This document shows positions 50,448-61,100 of a stretch of 64,000 nucleotides of DNA, in pieces; position 1 is the first letter of the stretch, and every line of letters begins with the position of its first letter. This DNA is from Formicarius rufipectus (lineage: Eukaryota > Chordata > Aves > Passeriformes > Formicariidae), in contig VXAU01004440.1 of NCBI GenBank assembly GCA_013399695.1, positions 569,079 to 633,078 of the forward strand, written 5' to 3'. A program made the translations under genes and the position numbers. The notes under the pieces were generated by a model. That model worked only from the letters and a program-made list of their open reading frames with translations, was not told the DNA's origin and did no database searches.

Positions 50448-53307
50448 TAATTAGAAAAATCTTTGAAAGCAAGGCTACTATCTCTTAATTCAAGTCAGTG
50501 TGTTTTCAGTGCCACATGAACATACACGGGCGAGATTTCTATTCCCAAACACCTCGCTGCCCTCCCACTCCTGCTGAGAAGGAAGAAAAGGGTTTCCTGC
50601 TATCACTTGTCTGATGCCAGGAGGTGGTGGAGTTTGGAGTGACTTTCTTTTGACTTTCACACCACTAACCTGTATTCATTCTAACAGTGATAACTAATTT
50701 AGAAGCATCCTGCAATGCAGGGATAGGTCACTGAAGAGAGAACCTCACCAAATGTTGCTTGAAGACATTAGGTATTAGAGCTGAAGTTAAATACCTAAAT
50801 TATAAATTCAGCAGCTTCCTCTATCTGAAATCCAGGCATTTTTTATGTATGTGGAAAAATATGCCATGTTAGTGTGGAAAAACAGCAGGAATAAATGGAG
50901 TAACAATAAGAAAACAAGGGGAAAAGTCTTTACATTCAGACTTTTGGTGTGTGAATCCAATCAAATGCACATCAAATCAGCTTTTAAATGAATGCCTGTC
51001 TCAGATGTCTTGGAAAGTTCTCACAATCTGCAGTACTAAAAAAGTAAATATTAAAAAATAAAACAACAAGAAGAATTATTGAATGTGAATCTATTGAGAG
51101 AAAGTATTACATGCTTCCTCAAAATTTCATTTAAGCTCAGTGGCTTGTACAGAATCCAGTTTAGAAATAATTTAATAAACTGAAGATGAGACTGATGCTA
51201 CCACACAACTGCAGTTTTCAAAACAGTGAGCAAACACTGGAAAATTTATGAAATAGCACATAAATGTTTTCATATAAATGATCTGGTTTCATATAAGTGG
51301 TTCCACATAAATGACTTTTTCTATAAAAAGTGTGACTTTTTATCTTGAGGAGAGACAGAAGTTTAACCCAGATCTTTAGGGGAGAGGAGTCCCATACATA
51401 GACTGAAGATCTGGGCAGCCGCCATAAGCCAGAAACAAATTAGTTTGGGGAAAGTACTGATCAAGGGTGATTTGAACCTGGATCTAAAATGTTCTGAAAG
51501 ATGGGACCATGCTTCCCAAGGTGAGCTGTAATATTGACCTGTGTCTCAATTTCTTAAAGACAAGAAAAGCATGTGATCTATTAATATACATATTTATCGT
51601 ATATTTAAAAAGAGGAGTTCTGAATTTCATATCAATCCATCTACAAAATTATATTCCCAGAATAAGTTTGGAAGATGGAAGAATGAATCATTTGAACTCA
51701 TAATCAGCACGTAATTTCCTAAAGCAAGCTGCTCTAAGGAGAAATAAATGAGGTTTAATAGAAAGAATTGGTACATGAGGTTCCCAGATAAACTAAACAC
51801 ACTTGGTTTCTAGCCCTACTGAGTTTACAAATTACAAGAGGTTTGAATTCCTGCTGGGAAAAAGTAACAGCCAAAAACTGCCCACCCCTCCCTACACATG
51901 TGTCTTTAAAGAATGCATTACTAAATGTACTGTGTAAAGTGGCTCAGCCTCTGCTTGCACCAGCAGGAATTGTTCTTTCAGCTTTTCATGTGTTGCTTCC
52001 AAAGATTATGTCAAGATGGGAGGGAAAAATCTTTGTTGCCCTTTCTTTCAAAAGTGTCTGGGAGGGCCCAGCAAAGTAAACAGCAAACTTGAAGTTGCAG
52101 CACGCCCTCCGCTGGTTTTTTTTTTTTTTTTCCCCAGTTTCAAATGCTGTTGGTGGAGTGTTTTTCAAATCCTCTGCATTACAAACTTATTTTCCCTCTT
52201 TGGCACAAACCTTGGAGATGAGTGACTGGCCCAGTTCTTGCTAAAAGGCAGGAACAAAATTTCTGGCTGTATCCCTGGTACAACTGCTCCTGACTGCTGA
52301 AGTCCAGAGCCTTGCAGCAGGACGCCTGCAGCTGACTGCTGGAGTTGGTCTGAGCTAATCAAACACTTGGGTTTCACCTACTGTTAGTTTGCAGTGTTCA
52401 CAATTTTAAACCTTGCTGTCTGTGATTTTGGCCACTTTGAGAGTGTCTATCATATGCATCCTCAGCCAGAATGGCCCAACTGCAATGTATTCATGCAGTT
52501 GATGTCCCTGGAGCCCACGGGCCAGAGCAACTGAGGCATTTGAGCTACAATGATTGTGAAACAGGCTGTGGTGGGAGCAAAGGGAGTTGAGAAAAGCCAT
52601 GCACTTGTCTTGAGAAAAGCTTAAATTGGCTTAATTTCTTTTTGTTTTGTTGTTGACTCATTCTGTGGCACTCTGTACCCGCACAGACTGGCCCACATGA
52701 GGACCCCAGAACGAGCTGAGGTTAGACTCTGAGGCTGTGCCAGGATTTCGTAGGGTTGGGACTGATTGAATGATGATTTCATCCCTGTTTCTTTGGGGCT
52801 GCAGTGCAAATGCAAACTGTACCTGGAAAATGTTACTATCCTTGGGCTGTCCAATGGGAGTCCTGGGCTAAAACAAAGTTCAGTGAGGACAGCCAGGAGC
52901 AGGCTTTTGACTGTGGCTTGAGATGTAGCTTGCAAGTGTACATGCCTTAAGCATGATGCTTCTGCAGCTGACACAGACATCAGAGTCCACAGCTGCATTA
53001 CTACTCTCTTTGAGAAGCAGCAGCTTGGCCTGGTCTTGTATCCATTATTTAGGCACATTTGGCACACAGGATCTGAGAGAGGCAGAGGTGCTGTGCTGCC
53101 ACACTGCACTGAGCCCTCTCCTCCTACGTGCCTCCAGGATGGCAGTCAGCTGCAGTGGCTGACCCTGCTTCCCCTGGCAATGCCCTTCTCACGTGCAGGG
53201 GATTGAACCCGAGAGACCACTGTACTTTGGAAAAATGGTGCAAACAGGTGTGTCATTCCCCCATGCTGCAAGGCAGCACAGTGTCTCTCATGTGGTCTGC
53301 AGGGGGT

Positions 53308-53502
53308 AAATTTCTTCCCTGAAAGGGTGGAACAGACTGCCCAGGGATGGTAGAATCACCATCCCTGGAAGTGTTCAAAAAACATAATTATACGTGGCGT
53401 TTAGAGGCATGGTTTAGTGATGGACTTGGCGGTGTTAGGTTAATGGTCAGACTTGGTAATCTTGGAGGTATTTTCCCATTTTAATGACTCTGTGATTCTA
53501 CG
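53308..53502 (+). mobile_element. CR1 LINE 3' tail
   Basis: Contains AAATTTCTTCCCTGAAAGGG, GACTGCCCAGGGATGGTAGA, CACCATCCCTGGAAGTGTTC, CATGGTTTAGTGATGGACTT and TGACTCTGTGATTCTACG, in the order of the CR1 3' end. It shares the GGTTTAGTGATGGA block with the large copy ending at 49944, so both probably belong to the same subfamily. It is in sense orientation to RBMS3. Confidence 0.9.
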
Positions 53503-54947
53503 AAATAGGGACCAGAAAAGACCTGGCTGTGCTGGGCTGGTGGTCCCACTGGCGTGGCTCCAAGTCTCCAGCATCGAAGGCACAGTGCTGTTCGAGTTGT
53601 TTGTGGTGAGCATGTGACTGCCATCCCACTCCTTCAGCTCCTGGCCAAGCACTTGGAGACAGAAGAGGAACATGCAGTTCTGAAGTGACTTTGAGTATGA
53701 AAATAATGAGTTTTAGCAATCTCACTGATGACTGGTCAATCAGTCCAGTTTGGGACTGAAGACAATAATAAATGGGATTTTAGCATCCCTACTTGTGAAG
53801 TAGCATTATTTATTGTTTGGTGAAAAGCCATAGAAATACTTAAATTTCAGAGGGATCCTGAGCCACACTGTGTGGATGCAGATACCACCATCACCACCAG
53901 TCCCACTGACATAGTAGGTGATCTTTCACTGCAGGCAGAAACCTAGCTGTCAACTAGTTAGGGTTATGGAAGGCTGGCAGTTCATGGGATGCATGAACTT
54001 AGTTCTGGTAAGGCTTATCTTGTCAACAAATAGGCACATTTTGAACAGCAGGACACTTGCCTTTGACATAGAGAAGCTCAGCCGTGGCACTGGGATGGGC
54101 AAGAGAATATCTCATGCAGGAGCCTAAGGAATCTGGAATGAAAAGACTTGGGCAAAATAAGATGTGTGTGTCAGCACTTCCATGCTGAAGAGGGGATCTC
54201 TGCACAACCTAAAAAGATCACAAGGAACCTCAGTGTCAGAGGCTGGGAGTGGGGCCAACCCTGAGAAACAAGGCCTTGAGAGGGTAGGTGGCAGTGGGAT
54301 CTGGCTGAGCTGTGACAGGGCAGTCAGGTTCTGCACTGCTCCTCTAAAGACTGCTCAGCTTCAGGCTGCATCACTGTGAAGGCACTTCATCTTCTTGCAG
54401 TTTGGTGTGTGATCTATGGCTTTTGTGGGGTGATATTTCTCTGTAAAGGAAAGGAGTATTTCTCTAAATGTTGTATTTGTATAGTAAGGAAAAATAATGT
54501 GGATTTCTTTCCCCTCTTTCTTAGAAAGCACTGTTGTGTTATGGAGGTAGCATGAGTGGCCTCATCTGTCTCTCTCTGCTTGCAGCTCTTATTTATCACA
54601 TTGATGAAAGATAGGCTTGGCAAATCCTTTTGAGAGTGTGACTATGGCCTGCTAGTCTTTCATTCATCCTCAGAGTGCAGCTAACTTTCCACGGATATTT
54701 AAAACAACAGCGTTTAATCTCTAGCGCAGTTAAAAGGCTTATGTGTCCCTGGTTCAGAAGTGAGACACATTGGCAATGATTCTTGCTAGTTTTATTTGTT
54801 TGTCCCAGCTTGAAAACTGAGTAGTCAAAAGAAAAGTTCTCATTTTAATATTCAGAGTTGCTTCAGTGAAAGCAGAGGCTGTCGTGAAGTTACTGGTGCA
54901 TAACTCCACTTCTCCCTATTTGTCCGGCCTTTGGCTATGGGGCTTTC

Positions 54948-55058
54948 ATTTGCATGTTTGCTCTAAATATTAACTAGGTATCTCTGTCCCTGAGCACTGA
55001 TTGGTGGATTAATCCAAGTCCTTAACCAATCTGTGGGTAGAGGTTTGCATAACAATGG
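54948..55058 (+). promoter_or_regulatory. Candidate enhancer: octamer, OTX-type palindrome, CCAAT boxes and a SOX-OCT composite
   Basis: Within 111 bp, in order: a perfect octamer ATTTGCAT (54948-54955), an inverted CCAAT box GATTGG (54999-55004), the palindrome GGATTAATCC (55006-55015, two overlapping TAATCC bicoid/OTX sites), a forward CCAAT box AACCAATC (55024-55031) and TTTGCATAACAATG (55044-55057). The reverse complement of the last, CATTGTTATGCAAA, is a SOX half-site joined directly to a POU/OCT half-site in the arrangement known from SOX2-OCT4 and SOX2-POU3F enhancers. It lies about 2.5 kb upstream of the RBMS3 exon. Motifs are seen directly; enhancer activity is inference and needs conservation data. 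Confidence 0.45.
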
Positions 55059-57467
55059 AATTATTTCTGAAGACCTTTCCTGTTGGAATTGCAAACCTTT
55101 CTGCTTGATTTGCTTTGAATGCCTCTGCTTTACCTACCTCTGGTGCTCACATTTTCAAAGCACTTAGTAACTCTGAAGATGCTTCCAAACTTCTGCAGCT
55201 TTCATTTTTGTTGTGGCACGGGGCAGGGAAGTAACAAGCAATAAAGCTTAAACAGTTTGCACATGGGAAAGGGGAAAAAATATGTGGAGTGAGGGGGAGG
55301 AGAAAGAAAATGTTTGGGGTTTTTTTGTTTGTTTGATTTTGTGAAAGCTAAAAGTGATCCAAAGCTGTATTCCTTTATTTTCTCACTTACCTTCCCTCCA
55401 GGACTGCTTTCATGACTTTCCTCATAGTGCCAGTACTGTATCAGTTCTGACCCCTCACCAACATCTTTTGGTATTGGAGGGGAGCTAGCTTTTGGATCTG
55501 GATAAATGTGAATTGATGTGAGGAAGCAAGATGACTGCAGGGGAAGATAACTGGAAAGGGAAAGAATGTTTTTCTAGGTTTATGGTTGTAACTTCTGTTC
55601 AATTTGCAGAAAGATCATTGTGTGGGCTGTTCCTCTCATCTCCTCTGTCCCTTAATATAAGATGTGATAATAACTTTCATGAACAGCAGCTTGAAAACAT
55701 GCCTACTTTGTTCTTTTATTTATATTTCGTAAAACAGCGGAGAATTCAATGTGTATGATAATGTGTGGGGTAATGAGTCTGGAGATGCTAAGTAGAATGC
55801 AGTGGGCATTAAGCAGTATGTCCAAAGGCAAGCTTTCACAGCTCTTAGGTCAGAATCCAAATTAAGCAGTAGAACAGTATTATACACATCCTGATTCTGG
55901 ACCTTTTTTGGGTATCTGTTTTCAGTTTTTTGTCTGATCCAAGAGGGGTAAGATTTCTCTTGATCCTGGGGTAAGAGAAGCTAAAAACTTCCCTTGGCTA
56001 CATTAGACTTGGCTTAGTCATTCATGTCCCTGCAAAGACAGGGTGTGTGAATCACAGCTTGAAACAATTTGTCTTTCCATTTTTGAGGCCTTGAATGTAC
56101 AAGGGAGTGATGGAGCAAACATCTTGGTTCTGTCCTGTCTTTATATATCTTCTAGAAACACAATGCATGATTGTGTTTGACAAGGCACATCCTCAATGAT
56201 TTTAGTGGAGTGTAATTTGAAACTAGTTTGGTTAAACCAGGGCAGATGGCTGCAGGACTTGTGTGTAATTTCATAACAGTGCAAGGTGGCAGTGCTGCTA
56301 CAAGATTAGTAATCTGATTTTAGGACAACTCATACCAAAAAGAGGTAATACTGTTGTCAATTCAGTGTTGAACAAGTACAAATTAATTCTACTTATTAAA
56401 ATGTGTAATAAAATGACTAAAAGTCTGTGTCAGAAAACTTTCTCAGGTAAAGTATTGCCTGGATTACTGCACAGTACAAAAATTGTATCTCACATTTTTA
56501 TTTATTTAACATTAGCTGAAATAACGTAGTCATGTCTAATTCCAGTCAGGCTTGCACTGGCAGTTGATCAGATATTATGTAAAGCTTGTATCAGTAAAAA
56601 TGGGCAGAGCCATGAAAATTTGCAAGGGCTTAAATAAATTGATTTTATGCAATCAAGACCTGGTTGTCTGTAGACAAGGTTTTTATTTATCGCTTTAGTA
56701 CACTTATTTTACATATGGCATCTATGCCTCTTTTATGTTTCTTTGTAGTAGTTCAACAAGCAAGAATAGCAGTTGAAGTGGTTGCCAAAATGGAAAGTTT
56801 AGACTCAATATCTGAAATAGAATGAAAAAGATGCTTTCAATTTGTTTTCTCAATTATTCATACTAAAGGCTTTGTCTTACAAGATATTTTAGTTCGATCT
56901 GCAAATAAACATGTGATCTATCTAGTCAGGGCCTTAGGCTGAACTGGAGAACTCCCCCTCTTGCCCCCTGCCCAGCTAGATCTTGTTGCTTATTATGAAG
57001 GGAAATACTTTTTAGGGGGGGAAAAAACGGGAAAGGTACTATGAAAAACATTCTGTGTTTTCAACCAACCCAGTTCATGATGAACGGGTTGAATGTGAAG
57101 CCTGCAGGCTGGAAAGCACATCTGCTTAAAATATGTGTTGAGTTTTCATTCTTTATTTATGTTAACAGTTAGCACATTTGTGGAAATCACGTTTTCTTCA
57201 CAATCTCTTTGCTAAATTAGGACACAAACCCAAGAACACTTGTGCATGAGAGCAATTTTCTATAAATGAGTAGTGTCACTGAGTTCAATAAGAGCAATCA
57301 TGCACAGAATGAAGCACATACATGAGGGTTTGAAGAAATTTGGCAAGTATGTTGCCGTCATGAACAGCTTGCCCAGATTTGCTTCTAATGCAGCTATAAA
57401 TTCTTGGCTTGGTCCTATTTTGAGTAGCCCTTGTTGTATCAGCCATAAGCTATTCTATTGTGCTAAG
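55059..57467. other. Intronic sequence directly upstream of the exon, no gene seen
   Basis: AT-rich and repeat-poor. No second acceptor with an RBMS-like continuation was found. A 67-codon frame at 57273-57476 ends before the exon and is not in a spliceable context. Confidence 0.75.
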
Positions 57468-57501
57468 CCTAACTGAGGATATTTCTCTTATTTTGTCATA
57501 G
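57468..57501 (+). other. RBMS3: Branch-point-like motif, pyrimidine tract and 3' splice site of the RBMS3 exon
   Basis: CCTAAC at 57468-57473 matches the yUnAy branch-point consensus, with the likely branch A at 57472, 29 nt before the acceptor. A T-rich tract with interspersed C follows and ends in CATAG at 57497-57501, directly before CAACAAGAG. The only AG between branch and acceptor (57476-57477) sits about 5 nt from the branch A, normally too close to be used. The acceptor fixes the exon start and the reading frame. The branch point is assigned by motif only. Confidence 0.8.
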
Positions 57502-57659
57502 CAACAAGAGCAAGATCCCACAAATCTATACATCTCAAATTTACCCGTTTCCATGGATGAGCAGGAACTGGAGAATATGCTGAAACCCTTTGGACATGTC
57601 ATTTCCACCAGAATATTAAGAGATGCTAATGGAGTCAGCAGAGGAGTCGGCTTTGCCAG
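57502..57659 (+). CDS. RBMS3: Internal coding exon of an RBMS-family RNA-binding protein, best fit RBMS3 (first part of RRM2)
   Basis: RBMS proteins bind AU-rich single-stranded nucleic acid through two RNA-recognition motifs; RBMS3 is a mainly cytoplasmic member linked to mRNA stability. This exon reads open in frame 0 from QQEQDPTNLYISNLP through SMDEQELENMLKPFGHV to ISTRILRDANGVSRGVGFA, then two bases of an Arg codon (52 codons plus AG, phase 0 in, phase 2 out). LYISNL is the RNP2 strand of RRM2 and RGVGFA begins RNP1, so the downstream intron interrupts RNP1. From family knowledge, GHV and DANGVSRG fit RBMS3 better than RBMS1, which has GQV and a Ser/Thr-rich stretch there. A Val after NLP, where I recall Ile in human RBMS3, is the only difference noticed. 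The length is not a multiple of three, so skipping would shift the frame. Reading past the exon gives TGA as the next codon. RBMS1/RBMS2 are less likely alternatives. The rest of the gene lies outside the window. Confidence 0.93.
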
Positions 57660-57665
57660 GTGAAA
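57660..57665 (+). other. RBMS3: 5' splice site (donor) of the RBMS3 exon, non-consensus at +5 and +6
   Basis: The exon end reads CAG|GTGAAA. Positions -3 to +4 match the U1 consensus, but +5 and +6 are A and A instead of G and T. Loss of G at +5 is a known weakness for U1 pairing, so this donor may depend on splicing enhancers. If the intron is retained, the frame reads AGG then TGA, ending the protein at once within RRM2. Confidence 0.85.
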
Positions 57666-57983
57666 ACTTTACTCTTATTTTGATTCATGCACATTTTTTG
57701 GCTTTGGTCCTTCACAAATGCAGTCTGTTCTGTAGCTCTGAAGTCTTACAGCTGTGGAAAATGCAGAGCAGCACCTTTATTGGACTCTGTTCTTTCCACC
57801 AAACTGAAGAATGCCAATGCAGAAGGACGTTCATTTCATTGCTCTTAAAAACAGTTCACTGTATGTAGGTATATGCACATAAAAATTGCCAGGAATAGTG
57901 AGCTGTCCATGCAGTACCAAGCTGGGATAATTATAAATGTCCTATAGCAAAAAGCACACACCTGGTAAAGAAGTCAAGGAGTG

Positions 57984-58107
57984 GGCTTTGGAGACCCCAG
58001 GGTGCATTTATTGAGGCCTTCCAGTACCTGATGGGATCCTACAAGAAATCCAGAGGGGGACTAGATGATCATTAATGTCCCTTCCAACCCAAACCGTTCC
58101 ATGAAAC
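57984..58107 (+). mobile_element. CR1 LINE 3' fragment just downstream of the RBMS3 exon
   Basis: GGAGACCCCAGGGTGCATTTATTGAGGCCTT-type sequence followed by CCAGTACCTGATGGGATCCT and ACAAGAAATCCAGAGGGGGA jumps directly to CTAGATGATCATTAATGTCC and CTTCCAACCCAAACCGTTCC. The middle of the usual 3' region is missing, so the copy has an internal deletion near 58058. It begins about 325 bp after the exon donor in the same orientation. Confidence 0.87.
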
Positions 58108-61100
58108 TGTTTAAATATTTAGCAAAGATTTTGCAACAGGAAAAAAATAAATTTAGCAGTTGGAAGAGCAAAGGGTAGGAGCTGTAACTGAAGAAACGTG
58201 TCTTCCTTGAAAGCTGAAGGGAACTGAAGCTATGAAAAAAGCTTAAGAGGAAATACTTGCATATAACAAGCCTTAACGGAGTAGTCAGATACTGTAGACA
58301 GAACAGGCAACATATTATTACCATGTACTTCATTGTTAGTACAGATAGACAAGTTTCCATGTTTACTCTCGGGGAATATTTACATAGATTCTCTTCAACT
58401 TGAAACATTCTTAAATCAAATAAGTGCCTTTTGAAAAGCCATGGCGGAGTGCTATATATAGAAAGGTACTGAAAAAGCAAATAAGAAGAGGAAATTTGCA
58501 ATTCTGCTGTAAATCAGTCTTCTGCTTCAAAAGAAAAAGGAAAAAAAAAATCCCAAATCATTGTTTCTACAGAATATTCATAACACTGTGCTTTATAGAG
58601 GAGGAAAAATGACTTCTTGGTATATCATGACACTTCTTTTGGTATCATAGCATGAGTGAGTGAAGTGAGGTACCATATGATAAAAAGTTAGCTTGCAAGA
58701 TAAGTGATGTTGTAGTGTTACCTTTGTCCTTGATGTGAAAGACCATCATGCACAAAGAATGGTAAGATAGTATCATCTCAATTCACGTGGAAAAAGGCAA
58801 AACATTTATGCTGAAAGATGACACTGTTCCTTATGCATTCTTGCAGATAATAATGTGGATTTTTCAAGCTCACTAAATATAGACTAATTCATGGATAAAT
58901 TCACATTTTTAAAAACTTAGTTTGTGAACATGTATTTAATTATGGAACATATTTCAGGAACCTTTTAATGACCTTAATTCCATCAAAGTATACAGCAGCT
59001 TTCGCACTGACTGGAATGAGGCCAGAGTTAATCCAGGAATTTAGAACCATAGTTGAATGCTGACTCTTTATCTTTGCAGAATTATCAATGTAAGACTTAA
59101 TTACATGACCGGCTGACCTTTTTGTAATGAAGTGCTCTTTTTTCTACATGTCAAACCAAAGAGATTAATTTGTTTAGTTTTGCTTGTAGTCATGAAGGTT
59201 TCGTTCTAGTGTACCTACAGTGTGAGCACATGTTGAGTGGGGACCATTGCTGTACAGATATGGGATGGAAGCTGGATTTCCAGTCCAAATAAGACTTTAG
59301 AAGTTCAGATCAGCAACCCATGTGGCACTCCTGGCTATTATGCCTTCTGACTTGGAGCCTTTTGTCACGTTGTAGCTTGCCTGCTTGTGCAATGTGCCAT
59401 GCTGCTTAGCATAGCTCTGAATTGAGCCACAGAAGCACAGGAGAAAAAGTTAAATTTGCATACACTAAAATGATGCAGCATCCAGCAATTTTGAAATTTG
59501 ATGTTTTGAAGTTATTAATTAAGCTCTATGATTATTAAAATTCACTTTTTGATTCTGCCCAGTTATGGAAATGGTCTCAAAATAAGTGTATTCATTCAAA
59601 AGCAATCAGAAGTAAAGACTTAAGGTAGGCAGCTACTGTCACATTTTTCTTCTAAATGGATATGATTAGCAGTTTTATAATACTGCAGGTGGCTACTTAA
59701 TCATTTATAACCTGGATAACTTCAAATGTTCTTGGATCAAAATTATCTGAGTAATGTCTGGCGACATTGAGCCTCCTTTAAAGTATGTGCATACAAAACT
59801 AGCTCTGAGTGAAAATTAAGCCATGAAAGTATATCTTTCTCTCTTCTGCATCCCTCAAAAGCAAGTGAACAGATTTTTCCAAAACCTTCCAGAGCATTTC
59901 ACTGTGGCCTGAGCCAACTGTGCCTGGGTATACCCCTGGGGAGATTTGGAGGGGGAGGCTTATGAGCAAGGGGCCAGAGAAGGGGAGCCTTAAACTCCAA
60001 CTGTGGCTTCATAGAAGTCTATCCGTGATGTAAGGTGCGGCCACCTGCCTCTGCCTCATCCCTGCCTCGTGCTTGGTACCTCAAGGCTACCCTACCTGGC
60101 TTCTTCAGGCCTTTGTTGGGGCTGGCATTCCACAGGGCTTGTGTTGCTGTCATTTAGCAGCCTGTGTTTCTATTGACACTGGCAAGCAGAAGCTGGCACT
60201 AAACACAGCCTATCTTAGAGCAGAGAGAGAAGCAAGAAGGAGGAGGGGGAAGAAATACTTAGTAGGATATTGGAAAAAGGAGGCACTGTGGATGAGCAGC
60301 TTTGAGTTCAGTCTGTGGTAAGATTGCGTGTAGAAAGAGAGAATGACACAGTGTTGCCCTTGCACTGATTTCATCAGAGCACTTAAATTTGTAGGTGTTT
60401 CTCTTAAATCCCTGTTGCTGGGAGTCATAACTTCAGCATGTGATCATTTAAAAAGTGTAAGTGTATTCTTTAGAGCTTAGAAAAAAATTGTAGTCCTCCA
60501 TTCACAAAAAAAACCCCTCAAAATGCAACCAAACAAAACAACGAAAGGGAAAGAGTTCCATACACTGGATTTATTGACTTATGTCAAGATAGATTTTTAA
60601 AACTGGTATCTTACGAGTTTGGCAAACAGAACATTAGTAGTGTTGTTGATGGTATGAATAAAAAGCTGATCAGAGGTAGTAAGAGAGTCTTTGTGGGAGT
60701 CTGGAATTACTGGATAGGGAAAAGTAATGAGAGCATGGAGGGAAATATTTATCTTCATGCTGAAGATGTGTTGCCACTTTTAAAGAGGTAACTGTATATG
60801 CTAGAAGACCTGGTTTTCTGCAGGCCCACAAAGGATGAGTTCCAGATATTAAGGTGGGAGAAGATGAAGAAATAATGCTATCTTAGTGGAGGCAAAGCAG
60901 TGGTGCTGAGTGAAAGGTGGAATACTTAGAAGATTTCTGAAGATCAGTGATGATGCTACTTTGGAGACAGAGAAGTGTCAGCAGCACAGGGGGAGTGTGA
61001 AGAACATCCAGGCAGTTTAAGGATGCATTCGTGAAGAGGGAAAATCCTTTGTTCATCCTTACTCAAGGGTTTAATTGAGGGCAGTTGAAAAGATGCTATA

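Larger units (their letters stand above)
49945..54947. other. Intronic sequence, no gene seen
   Basis: Holds the A/C tract at 50358 and the CR1 tail at 53308. The part from about 52200 to 54350 is visibly less AT-rich than the surroundings and has open frames on both strands (largest 52621-53109, - strand, 162 codons), none recognisable. Confidence 0.75.
1..57501 (+). other. RBMS3: Intron upstream of the RBMS3 exon (extends beyond the left edge)
   Basis: All sequence before the acceptor at 57501 is interpreted as one intron, or the 3' part of one. I looked for the expected preceding RBMS3 exon, whose end should encode a VQAQMAK-like segment followed by a GT donor, and did not see it on the + strand. 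RBMS3 is known for very large introns in vertebrates, so more than 57 kb is plausible. The open frames here are short, scattered over both strands and lack recognisable domains except for CR1 remnants. Unannotated alternative exons or a nested non-coding RNA cannot be excluded from sequence alone. Confidence 0.8.

Noticed and set aside
57273..57476. 67-codon frame just before the RBMS3 exon
   Set aside because: It ends before the branch-point region, is unrelated to RBMS proteins and lies in the intron.
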